The notes under the pieces: model-generated
Database searches by the model: none
What the model was told of the DNA's origin: nothing
What the model saw: only the letters and a program-made list of their open reading frames with translations
Program-made: the position numbers and the translations under genes
Part shown: positions 1 through 5,026 of the stretch, piece after piece
Layout of the letters: the number at the start of each line of letters is the position of its first letter
Position numbering within the stretch: the stretch's first letter is position 1
Origin: Bacteroidales bacterium UBA1204
Lineage (GTDB): Bacteria; Bacteroidota; Bacteroidia; Bacteroidales; F082
Reading direction: 5' to 3'
DNA: 6,047 bases
NCBI GenBank assembly: GCA_002310075.1
Contig: DBXU01000019.1
Coordinates: 1 to 6,047 of the forward strand

Positions 1-2
1 AA

Positions 3-74
3 GGCAAAATCTTTCGTTCCGTTCATCGTCTAACTCCGATCCGTTAGACGCTTCACTTCACTCAAGAATTTGCC
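3..74. repeat. Nested inverted repeats
   Basis: The outer arms GGCAAAATCTT (3-13) and AAGAATTTGCC (64-74) are complementary with one mismatch. Inside them CGTCTAAC (27-34) and GTTAGACG (43-50) form a perfect 8-bp stem with an 8-nt loop. No T-run follows the inner stem on the plus strand, so it is not a standard terminator. It may be a structured RNA or a protein-binding site. Confidence 0.5.
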
Positions 75-88
75 GACAGTGTTGCGTC

Positions 89-103
89 CCCACCCACCCA
101 CCC
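89..103. repeat. Short CCCA tandem repeat
   Basis: Three CCCA units followed by CCC make a C-rich tract. Its end (CCACC, 98-102) can pair with GGTGG at 109-113 across a short loop, in several slipped registers. The following GGTGGCTGC (109-117) resembles the GGTGGCTAC repeat near the tRNA at the other end of the window. Confidence 0.5.
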
Positions 104-135
104 TTTTAGGTGGCTGCTCCTTTGATTGTTACTTA

Positions 136-181
136 TTAAAAACCGAGTTCTCTTAGTCCTCTGAGTGCTCCGAGTTTTTAA
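136..181 (+). terminator. Possible intrinsic terminator
   Basis: TTAAAAAC (136-143) is perfectly complementary to GTTTTTAA (174-181), and short GAG/CTC pairings extend the stem inward around a loop of about 20 nt. The T5 lies in the 3' arm. It could end transcription of a gene left of the window, or act in both directions because the 5' arm supplies an A-run. The imperfect middle of the stem keeps confidence low. Confidence 0.35.
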
Positions 182-251
182 GGTAAAAGGTAATTGTTCG
201 GTGATTCAAAAATTCAAAAAACGATGCAAAATTAGCTCGTTCCGCTTGTCC

Positions 252-343
252 GTCAAGGTCAAGCCCTACGGGTTGCTTCGGGAAAAATCTTCCTTTTCTC
301 CGCTACTCTCCGAAAAGAGTATTTTTCTCTCGCAAACCTTGAC
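252..343. repeat. Inverted repeat enclosing a hairpin with T-tract
   Basis: GTCAAGGT (252-259) and ACCTTGAC (336-343) are perfect 8-bp complements about 76 nt apart. Between them TACTCT (304-309) and AGAGTA (316-321) form a hairpin followed directly by T5 (322-326), which resembles an intrinsic terminator on the plus strand. GAAAAAT (282-288) can alternatively pair with ATTTTTC (321-327), which would compete with that hairpin. This could be a small structured RNA, but I see no clear promoter for it. Confidence 0.35.
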
Positions 344-437
344 TGCCTGCGCTCCTCTACGCTGGCAAAAAAAGCATCTTTTTTTTCTTTTTTTGTTTTG
401 TTGTTTGTTTTGGTGAAAAATTTTAATACTGCTGTCG

Positions 438-1361
438 CTATGACTTGATTGTATCAAGCATCTCTCTCAACCTCGACACAACAGCTTCACCTACCAGTTT
501 TATCATCGAATCTGCAGAACCAGTCTTTGCATAGTCGTCAAAAGCATCGTAATACTTCCTTCTATCGGCAAACTTGATATTGATAGCTGGTAAACCTGCT
601 TGTATTAACTGCAGATTCATCAAAAGCCTTCCAGTACGACCATTGCCGTCGATGAATGGGTGTATGCTCTCAAACTGCAAATGAAAATTGGCGACACATT
701 CCACAATATGCATTGTTTTACTCCATTTCTGATAATTCTTCAACAACTCCCCTATCTTCGGCTCAATCAAATACGGCTGCACCGGATTTGTCAAAGCACC
801 TGCTATCCTAACATTGACACGCCTAAAAACACCTCTATCCTCAGGACGGTCAGCCAACACCAAATTGTGGATGCTCTTGATGTCGTATTCCGACAAAGGC
901 TTGTCTTTCTTCGCAAGCTCTTCAACGTATTCGAAAGCCTCCTTATACCCCACTGCCTCCAGATGGTCTTTCAGAGGCTTCTGGTCAATGGTTATCCCTT
1001 GAAGCACAAGTGCCGTTTCCTTCAAAGTCAAGGTGTTGCCCTCGATAGCATTACTATTATAGGTATGTTCCACAAGAAACACCTCTTTTATCGCTTCAAC
1101 TTCCGCCGGAGTCAATGGACGACATGAATCCAACGATTTCTTAAGTGAGTCAACCTGCTCCAAAATTGGAGTATAATTCTTCTTAACACCACTTTTTGTA
1201 TATGTCCTGGCATCCAAAGGCTGCTCCGCATCCTCTGGAATCATATACAGATTGCCTTTCCTTTCAACTCCTGCAATGCGTCCTTGCTCGCACAAAAGCC
1301 TCACTCTTCTTGCAGAAATACCCCATTTTGCTGCTGCTTCCGAAACTTTCATGTAATTCAT
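438..1361 (-). CDS. Fic family protein with N-terminal HTH
   Basis: The 307-residue product has two parts. Residues 4-45 look like a MerR/excisionase-type helix-turn-helix (VSEAAAKWGISARRVRLLC, then a GRIAGVERKGN wing). The rest is a Fic domain with the complete catalytic motif HPFIDGNGRTGR at 234-245, where His234 is the expected base and the Gly/Asn/Arg residues bind nucleotide phosphates. SNAIEG at 103-108 matches the inhibitory-helix motif [S/T]xxxE[G/N], whose glutamate (Glu107) blocks ATP in self-inhibited Fic proteins of the N-terminal-helix class. Enzymes of this family usually AMPylate hydroxyl side chains of target proteins; the target here is unknown. An in-frame ATG three codons downstream (1350-1352) is an alternative start. 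The gene diverges from the DUF6266 genes, so it has its own transcript. An intact active site argues against a pseudogene. Confidence 0.93.
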   Translation of the reverse strand: MNYMKVSEAAAKWGISARRVRLLCEQGRIAGVERKGNLYMIPEDAEQPLDARTYTKSGVKKNYTPILEQVDSLKKSLDSCRPLTPAEVEAIKEVFLVEHTYNSNAIEGNTLTLKETALVLQGITIDQKPLKDHLEAVGYKEAFEYVEELAKKDKPLSEYDIKSIHNLVLADRPEDRGVFRRVNVRIAGALTNPVQPYLIEPKIGELLKNYQKWSKTMHIVECVANFHLQFESIHPFIDGNGRTGRLLMNLQLIQAGLPAINIKFADRRKYYDAFDDYAKTGSADSMIKLVGEAVVSRLREMLDTIKS

Positions 1362-1365
1362 ATCG

Positions 1366-1432
1366 TTCCTATTTTTATATTTTCACGCTGCAAATATACA
1401 CATATTATTCCTATTTTTACAATTTTAGGAAT
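1366..1432 (-). promoter_or_regulatory. fic promoter and putative operator repeats
   Basis: Read on the minus strand, TATATTTG (1398-1391) matches the Bacteroidota -7 consensus TAnnTTTG exactly, and TTG at 1422-1420 sits 21 bp upstream as a -33 candidate. Transcription would start near 1385, about 25 nt before the ATG. The 12-bp word TTCCTATTTTTA (plus-strand sense) occurs exactly twice, at 1366-1377 between the likely start site and the ATG, and at 1408-1419 inside the -33/-7 spacer. An inverted core TAGGAAT at 1426-1432 pairs with ATTCCTA at 1407-1413. Copies overlying the promoter fit an operator, possibly for the HTH of the Fic protein itself. The proximal AGGAA could also serve as a ribosome-binding site. 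Confidence 0.6.
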
Positions 1433-1445
1433 AAAATAAATATCC

Positions 1446-1488
1446 AACTACGCAACAAAGCGCAACAAACAGCAGTTCAAACCGATGT
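1446..1488 (+). repeat. 43-bp direct repeat, copy 1
   Basis: The unit begins AACTACGCAACAAAGCGCAA and ends TTCAAACCGATGT. It matches the copy at 2144-2186 in 41 of 43 positions, the two differences both being A/G. It contains an internal doublet of CGCAACAAA (1452-1460 and 1461-1469). Its last ten bases are the 5' arm of a terminator hairpin, as in the second copy. No same-strand gene lies upstream here, so this copy looks like a 3' untranslated region without its gene. Confidence 0.85.
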
Positions 1489-1512
1489 GTTTTTCATGTC
1501 GGTTTCTTTTTT
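1479..1512 (+). terminator. Intrinsic terminator, apparently orphan
   Basis: AAACCGATGTG (1479-1489) pairs with CATGTCGGTTT (1495-1505) around a T5 loop. The 11-bp stem includes two G-U wobbles and is followed by C and T6 (1507-1512). The nearest gene to the left is on the opposite strand, so the terminator serves no visible upstream gene. It lies 50 nt before the next start codon and could alternatively be an attenuator in that gene's leader. Confidence 0.7.
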
Positions 1513-1562
1513 ATTATTGCTTTCACAATCAACTTATTATTCACTTAAAAAACAATAAAAAT

Positions 1563-2138
1563 ATGAGTAAAACTAAAAAACGCAACTGCCCGGGCAACGG
1601 CCTTATGCCGCTAATCGATTTCATCTCCAAGACAGACCAGGAGAAAATCAAAATCGCTAAAACAATCCTCTATCCGCTCATCAAGCTGCTCAACATCGGT
1701 CTCAAGTATGTAGCCAAGAAGAAAACGCCTTACCAATATGCTGTCTCGCAGATGGTTCGTCGTGCGCTCCATACCACCGACCAAAAGCACGAGTTCTCCA
1801 TCGACCTACACGAGATCATCTTCTCTCGAGGCAGCCTTCCAAATGCTCAGGTCGAGGCAGTCACCTTCCACGACCACATATGCGAAATCCTGATGAGCGA
1901 CAACTCCGGCTACGGTGATGCACGTCCCGACGACATCTCCATGGTGCTCTTCTTAAACTTCACCAAGCAGGAGGTCGCCTACTATCTCCAAGGCTACACT
2001 CGTTCAACAGCCTCGTGCCCCTATGAGCTTCCTGAGCGTTGGACAGGCGACACAATCAACGTCTTCATCGCCATGTATTCAGCCGACAAAAAACTCGTCT
2101 CCGACTCGGAGTATCTCGGGGAATACATCTCCCAATAA
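1563..2138 (+). CDS. Divergent DUF6266-like protein lacking the hallmark N-terminus
   Basis: The product has 191 residues. From about residue 31 it aligns without large gaps to the last array protein (start 5027): shared features include a VAKxxxPxxYAxSQMxRxA block, DNSG at 113-116, the run DDISMV near 123-128, a GFTRST/GYTRST block, and an SDSEYLGE-type end. Residues 1-30 (MSKTKKRNCPGNG, then a hydrophobic/charged segment) replace the GTIKQGILGGFSGKVGTVIG head found in the other five proteins. I chose the ATG at 1563 because homology starts after it and because 26 additional in-frame codons upstream overlap the terminator hairpin. It has no signal peptide or obvious membrane span. The gene is bracketed by the two 43-bp repeats with terminators, hence separately transcribed from the array. 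Function unknown; it may be a paralog that lost, or never had, the common head. Confidence 0.8.
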   Translation: MSKTKKRNCPGNGLMPLIDFISKTDQEKIKIAKTILYPLIKLLNIGLKYVAKKKTPYQYAVSQMVRRALHTTDQKHEFSIDLHEIIFSRGSLPNAQVEAVTFHDHICEILMSDNSGYGDARPDDISMVLFLNFTKQEVAYYLQGYTRSTASCPYELPERWTGDTINVFIAMYSADKKLVSDSEYLGEYISQ

Positions 2139-2143
2139 GGTTT

Positions 2144-2186
2144 AACTACGCAACAAAGCGCAACAAACGGCAATTCAAACCGATGT
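2144..2186 (+). repeat. 43-bp direct repeat, copy 2
   Basis: This copy starts six bases after the stop of the preceding gene and matches copy 1 (1446-1488) at 41 of 43 positions. It has the same internal doublet of CGCAACAAA and again ends inside the 5' arm of a terminator hairpin. Here it plainly forms the 3' untranslated region of the gene ending at 2138. Confidence 0.85.
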
Positions 2187-2207
2187 CCTCTTTGGCATCG
2201 GTTTTTT
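2177..2207 (+). terminator. Intrinsic terminator
   Basis: AAACCGATG (2177-2185) and CATCGGTTT (2196-2204) make a perfect 9-bp stem. It can extend by a U-G and a C-G pair, and the T6 tract lies at 2202-2207. It ends the unit that contains the gene at 1563 and separates it from the five-gene array. Confidence 0.85.
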
Positions 2208-2209
2208 AT

Positions 2210-2217
2210 TTACTTTG
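2210..2217 (+). promoter_or_regulatory. Putative -7 element for the DUF6266 array
   Basis: TTACTTTG followed by CAG differs from the TAnnTTTG consensus in one position. It is the best promoter-like site between the upstream terminator and the first array gene, and would give an untranslated leader of roughly 95 nt. A TTTG at 2191-2194, inside the terminator hairpin, is a possible but closely spaced -33 element. Confidence 0.4.
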
Positions 2218-2250
2218 CAGCCAACCTTGTAAGGATTAAAGCAGGGTCTT

Positions 2251-2280
2251 CTCCCTACCAACTCCCTACCAAGGCTACCT
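2251..2280. repeat. Tandem 11-bp repeat, integrase arm-like
   Basis: CTCCCTACCAA occurs twice back to back (2251-2261, 2262-2272) and is followed by GGCTACCT. On the minus strand this reads as three consecutive GGTAG-containing units in 11-bp register: AGGTAGCC, then TTGGTAGGGAG twice. Short direct repeats spaced by about one helical turn resemble arm-type sites of tyrosine recombinases, or an operator. Similar GGTAG/GTAGCC words recur near 5811-5829 and 5943-5964. Confidence 0.6.
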
Positions 2281-2320
2281 AATAAACAATATTTTATCAA
2301 CATCTAAAACATTAAAGATT

Positions 2321-2971
2321 ATGGGTACCATCAAACAAGGAATCCTCGGAGGTTTCTCCGGTAAAGTAGGAACCGTCATCGGTTCGTCATGGAAGGGCAT
2401 CAGCTACATGCGTGGCCAGGCTCAGCACGTTAAAAATCCTCGCTCAGCAGGACAGGTCAATCAGCGTAGTAAGTTCAATCTCGTTCTGAACTTCCTCCAA
2501 CCAAACGTTCCTTACATCCGCATCGGATATAAGAGCCAGGCTGCAAAACAGACCGAGTTCAACGCAGCGTTCTCGTATCACATCAAGAACGCCGTCACCG
2601 GCAGCTATCCTAACTATGCCATGGACTACACCAAGGTCGTAGTTTCTAAGGGTGGTCTTACACAGGTCACTGAAGCTGCAGCTTCATGGGTCGCTGCCCA
2701 GAATAAGCTCACATTCAGCTGGACTGACAACAGTGGAGTAGGTAACGCTCTTGCCACCGACAAAGCCATGCCGTTCATCTACAACAAGGCTAAAAACGAG
2801 ACCATCTACAACACTGCAGGTGCAACTCGTACAACTCACACCATGGACGTCACCGTCCCTAACAACTGGGTTGGCGACAAAGTGGAAGTCTATCTCGGCA
2901 TGGTTTCTGAAGATGGCGCATTGGTCGCTGATTCCATCTACCTCGGCGAGAAAACTCTCACTGCGGAATAA
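2321..2971 (+). CDS. DUF6266 family protein, array gene 1 (subtype A)
   Basis: The 216-residue protein carries the family head at 1-32 (GTIKQGILGGFSGKVGTVIG, then SSWKG and YMRG), continued by QAQHVKNPRSAGQ at 33-45. A middle region (46-107) leads to the VSKG block at 108-111, shared by both subtypes. The subtype A C-terminal region has a TFSWTDNSG core at 131-139, aromatic and alternating hydrophobic residues that suggest a beta-rich domain, and an ADSIYLGE motif at 203-210. There is no signal peptide, membrane helix or catalytic signature. I recognise the family as the uncharacterised DUF6266 of Bacteroidota, commonly multicopy; no activity is established to my knowledge. The leader AAAACATTAAAGATT directly precedes the ATG, with no Shine-Dalgarno site. 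First gene of the five-gene transcription unit. Confidence 0.87.
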   Translation: MGTIKQGILGGFSGKVGTVIGSSWKGISYMRGQAQHVKNPRSAGQVNQRSKFNLVLNFLQPNVPYIRIGYKSQAAKQTEFNAAFSYHIKNAVTGSYPNYAMDYTKVVVSKGGLTQVTEAAASWVAAQNKLTFSWTDNSGVGNALATDKAMPFIYNKAKNETIYNTAGATRTTHTMDVTVPNNWVGDKVEVYLGMVSEDGALVADSIYLGEKTLTAE

Positions 2972-2991
2972 CCCTTTAAAACCGCTGTATT

Positions 2992-3633
2992 ATGGGAACT
3001 ATTAAGCAAGGCATTCTCGGAGGGTTCAACGGCAAGGTCGGCACTGTCATCGGGTCATCCTGGAAAGGAATCACCTATATGCGAGGTCAGGCTCAGCATG
3101 TCAAAAACCCCCGAACAGCGGGGCAAGTTTACCAGCGCAATGCGATGAAAGCCATTGCGCTGGCTTTGCGTCCGATAGCTCCCACGCTTGGCATCACTTT
3201 CGCCAAAAGTGCTGGTAAAATGTCAGGCTACAACAAAGCTGTATCGGTAAACTTAAAAAAAGCCATCGTCAATCAAGACGGCGAGCCTGTAGTTGACTAT
3301 TCCAAACTCATCCTCTCGAAAGGAACTCTTACGCCGTTCGACTATCTCAACATTGACGATATGTCCGAAAACGGTAATTACTACTTGTCAACTGTCAATA
3401 ATGACAATTCGCAGGTCGATTACGAAGGTCTAATCTTCTTCATCTACGATCCGACTGAGGGCAGCTGGTTCACTGGAGTCATCAAGCAGCACTTCCACAC
3501 CGGCGAAACATTGGAATTCAATGGCGTGCCGCTCTACGGCGACCAAGAATACCTGGCGTTCGCTTGCGCTTACGACCCATCCACTGGTGCTGTCTCAGAT
3601 CCAATCCCGGATGTCGAAGCCATGGGCGGTTAA
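2992..3633 (+). CDS. DUF6266 family protein, array gene 2 (subtype B)
   Basis: The 213-residue product keeps the head almost unchanged (Asn13 instead of Ser in GGFNGK) and the QAQHVKNPRTAGQ block. After residue 50 it switches to a different sequence from gene 1: ALRPIAPTLGITFAKSAGK (58-76), a Tyr-Asn-Lys-Ala-Val block near 80-84, EPVVDYSKL (98-106), then the shared LSKG (108-111). The C-terminal region is acidic and aromatic (GLIFFIYDPTEGSWFTGVI) and ends with a Gly-rich EAMGG. This defines subtype B, shared with the next two genes. The gene starts 20 nt after gene 1 stops; its leader (CCGCTGTATT before the ATG) is unlike those of the other array genes. Cytoplasmic or non-Sec export cannot be told from the sequence. 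Function unknown. Confidence 0.86.
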   Translation: MGTIKQGILGGFNGKVGTVIGSSWKGITYMRGQAQHVKNPRTAGQVYQRNAMKAIALALRPIAPTLGITFAKSAGKMSGYNKAVSVNLKKAIVNQDGEPVVDYSKLILSKGTLTPFDYLNIDDMSENGNYYLSTVNNDNSQVDYEGLIFFIYDPTEGSWFTGVIKQHFHTGETLEFNGVPLYGDQEYLAFACAYDPSTGAVSDPIPDVEAMGG

Positions 3634-3664
3634 CCATTAAAAAACAATATAAAGATTATGTACT

Positions 3665-4309
3665 ATGGGAACCATTAAACAAGGTATTCTCGGAGGCTTT
3701 TCCGGCAAAGTTGGCACCGTTGTCGGTGCCAGCTGGAAAGGCATCAGTTATATGCGTGGGCAAGCCCAGCACGTAAAGAATCCTCGCACTGACGCGCAGT
3801 TGTATAATCGTGCAGCCCTCCGGGCTATCACCGATGCGCTGCGCCCGATTGCCACCACTCTGCAGATTACATTTGCTAAGAGTGCTGGCAAAATGTCGGC
3901 TTTCAATAAAGCAGTCCAAATCAACTACAAAAAGGCCATCATCGACCAAAACGGCCAACCTGTAGTCGATTTCTCCAAACTAGTCCTTTCAAAAGGAAAT
4001 CTTACGCCATTTCATTACATGATTATCACGGACAGCAATCAAGATGGCTCTTACTACATTTCCATTATGTCGGATGACTATGAGTATCCTGAATACGATG
4101 GTCTTATCTTTTTCATCTACAATGTCACGGATGGCATTTGGTCAACAGGTGTCATAAAAGAACATTTTGAAGTAGGCGAAGGTTTGTTTTACGATAGTGG
4201 CGTACCATTGTATGGCTATAAAGAATACTTGGGCTTTGCTTGTGTTTATGACCCAGCCACTGGTCAGGTTTCAAATCCGATTGCCAAAGTAGAAATCAAT
4301 GGCGGTTAA
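3665..4309 (+). CDS. DUF6266 family protein, array gene 3 (subtype B)
   Basis: The 214-residue product is the closest relative of gene 2 along its whole length: same head, LRPIATTLQITFAKSAGK, QPVVDFSKL, LSKGNLTPF, GLIFFIYNVTDG, and VPLYGYKEYLGFACVYDP near the end. The true start is the ATG at 3665, since it restores MGTIKQ. A second ATG seven bases upstream (3658) is out of frame and opens a six-codon reading frame (MYYGNH, stop at 3676-3678) that overlaps the gene start; it may slightly reduce or couple initiation. The second half of the gene uses noticeably more A/T-ending codons than its first half and than gene 2. Gap to gene 2 is 31 nt. Function unknown. Confidence 0.86.
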   Translation: MGTIKQGILGGFSGKVGTVVGASWKGISYMRGQAQHVKNPRTDAQLYNRAALRAITDALRPIATTLQITFAKSAGKMSAFNKAVQINYKKAIIDQNGQPVVDFSKLVLSKGNLTPFHYMIITDSNQDGSYYISIMSDDYEYPEYDGLIFFIYNVTDGIWSTGVIKEHFEVGEGLFYDSGVPLYGYKEYLGFACVYDPATGQVSNPIAKVEINGG

Positions 4310-4341
4310 TTATTTCACAAACAATTTAAAGATTATTACAC

Positions 4342-4998
4342 ATGGGAACAATTAAACAAGGAATTTTAGGAGGCTTCAGTGGCAAGGTCGGCACCGTGGT
4401 AGGTGCCTCTTGGAAAGGCAAAGCCTATATGCGTGGCATGCCTCAACATTATACAACTCAGGCCACATGGGGCACTCTGTTCTGCCAGCGTGCGCTGAGC
4501 GCCATCATCGAGGTGCTTCGCCCAATAGCCTCAACCTTACGGTTGACTTTTGGCGATTACGACCATGGATTGTCCACTTTCAATAAGGCGGTCAAGATTA
4601 ACTACCCAGGCGCCATCGAAAACCATGGCGGTGAGCCTGTAGTTATCTATAAAAAGCTTCAGCTCTCCAAAGGCTTCCTGCAGTGCTTTGATATGTTTGC
4701 TATCGACGATCCGGCAGAAAATGGTAATTGGTTTGTTGCAGCTATTCAGTATGACAACTCTGAAGTGGTGTTTCCAGGCTTCATTTTAATCCTTTATGAT
4801 AAAGTGTCTAACACCTGGTTCTCTCACGTCTATGACCAGCCATTCACCACTGGAACCTCGCTCACCATGCAAGGCTTTCCGATTGACAGTGAGAAAGACC
4901 TCTTAGGCTGGGCGTTTGTCTATGACAAAGCTCTCGGCCAAGTGTCAAACGCTTGCTTGGATTTCCACAGCATGCACATTAACGAAGAAGATGATTAA
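4342..4998 (+). CDS. DUF6266 family protein, array gene 4 (divergent subtype B)
   Basis: The 218-residue product keeps residues 1-32 of the head intact, then departs: MPQHYTTQATWGTLFC replaces the otherwise constant QAQHVKNPRTAGQ segment at 33-48. Subtype B features follow in weakened form: VLRPIASTLRLTFGDYDHG, STFNKAVKIN, EPVVIYKKL and LSKGFLQCF. The acidic tail NEEDD and a Cys-containing end are peculiar to it. The leader ACAATTTAAAGATT (4321-4334) plus seven bases precedes the ATG, nearly the same as that of gene 3, which supports descent from a common leader-plus-gene duplication. It lies 32 nt after gene 3. The most diverged member of the array, yet with a full-length open frame. Function unknown. 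Confidence 0.84.
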   Translation: MGTIKQGILGGFSGKVGTVVGASWKGKAYMRGMPQHYTTQATWGTLFCQRALSAIIEVLRPIASTLRLTFGDYDHGLSTFNKAVKINYPGAIENHGGEPVVIYKKLQLSKGFLQCFDMFAIDDPAENGNWFVAAIQYDNSEVVFPGFILILYDKVSNTWFSHVYDQPFTTGTSLTMQGFPIDSEKDLLGWAFVYDKALGQVSNACLDFHSMHINEEDD

Positions 4999-5026
4999 GT
5001 ATTAACAATTAAAACATTAAAGAATT

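Larger units (their letters stand above)
1..437. other. Non-coding, structured left flank
   Basis: No reading frame here looks like a real protein. The two longest (165-416 plus, 266-457 minus) overlap each other, are low in complexity, and translate the T-rich tract at 379-411 into Phe/Leu runs or its complement. The stretch instead holds nested inverted repeats (3-13 with 64-74; 27-34 with 43-50), a short CCCA tandem tract (89-103), a terminator-like hairpin (136-181), a second hairpin followed by T5 (304-326), an 8-bp inverted pair around 252-343, and long T-runs (T8 at 379-386, T7 at 388-394). The first frame from the window edge reads KAKSFVPFIV and stops at 31-33; this could be the tail of an upstream gene but cannot be supported. 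Confidence 0.5.

Noticed and set aside
165..416. 83-codon plus-strand reading frame in the left flank, and its 63-codon minus-strand counterpart at 266-457
   Set aside because: Both run through T-rich or hairpin sequence, contain low-complexity Phe/Leu or Lys/Gln runs, overlap each other and resemble no family I recognise. The minus frame also overlaps the end of fic.
660..1127. Plus-strand frames opposite fic (660-1127, 814-1002, 1196-1558)
   Set aside because: They are antisense shadows of a well-supported Fic gene with an intact catalytic motif; their translations have no recognisable features.
1377..1384. Plus-strand TATATTTT as promoter of the headless gene
   Set aside because: It deviates from TAnnTTTG at the key G, overlaps the fic promoter region, and a transcript from it would meet the terminator at 1479-1512.
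1485..1562. Upstream start for the headless gene at 1485
   Set aside because: The 26 extra residues are encoded by the terminator hairpin and AT-rich leader, and homology to array gene 5 begins only after the ATG at 1563.
2321..2400. Signal peptide or membrane segment in the Gly-rich head
   Set aside because: The head has charged residues at 5 and 15 and lacks a continuous hydrophobic stretch or a lipobox cysteine.
2039..3958. Out-of-frame or antisense frames over the array (2039-2239, 2751-3005, 3564-3776, 3656-3958)
   Set aside because: All overlap conserved DUF6266 genes in other frames and encode no familiar sequence.
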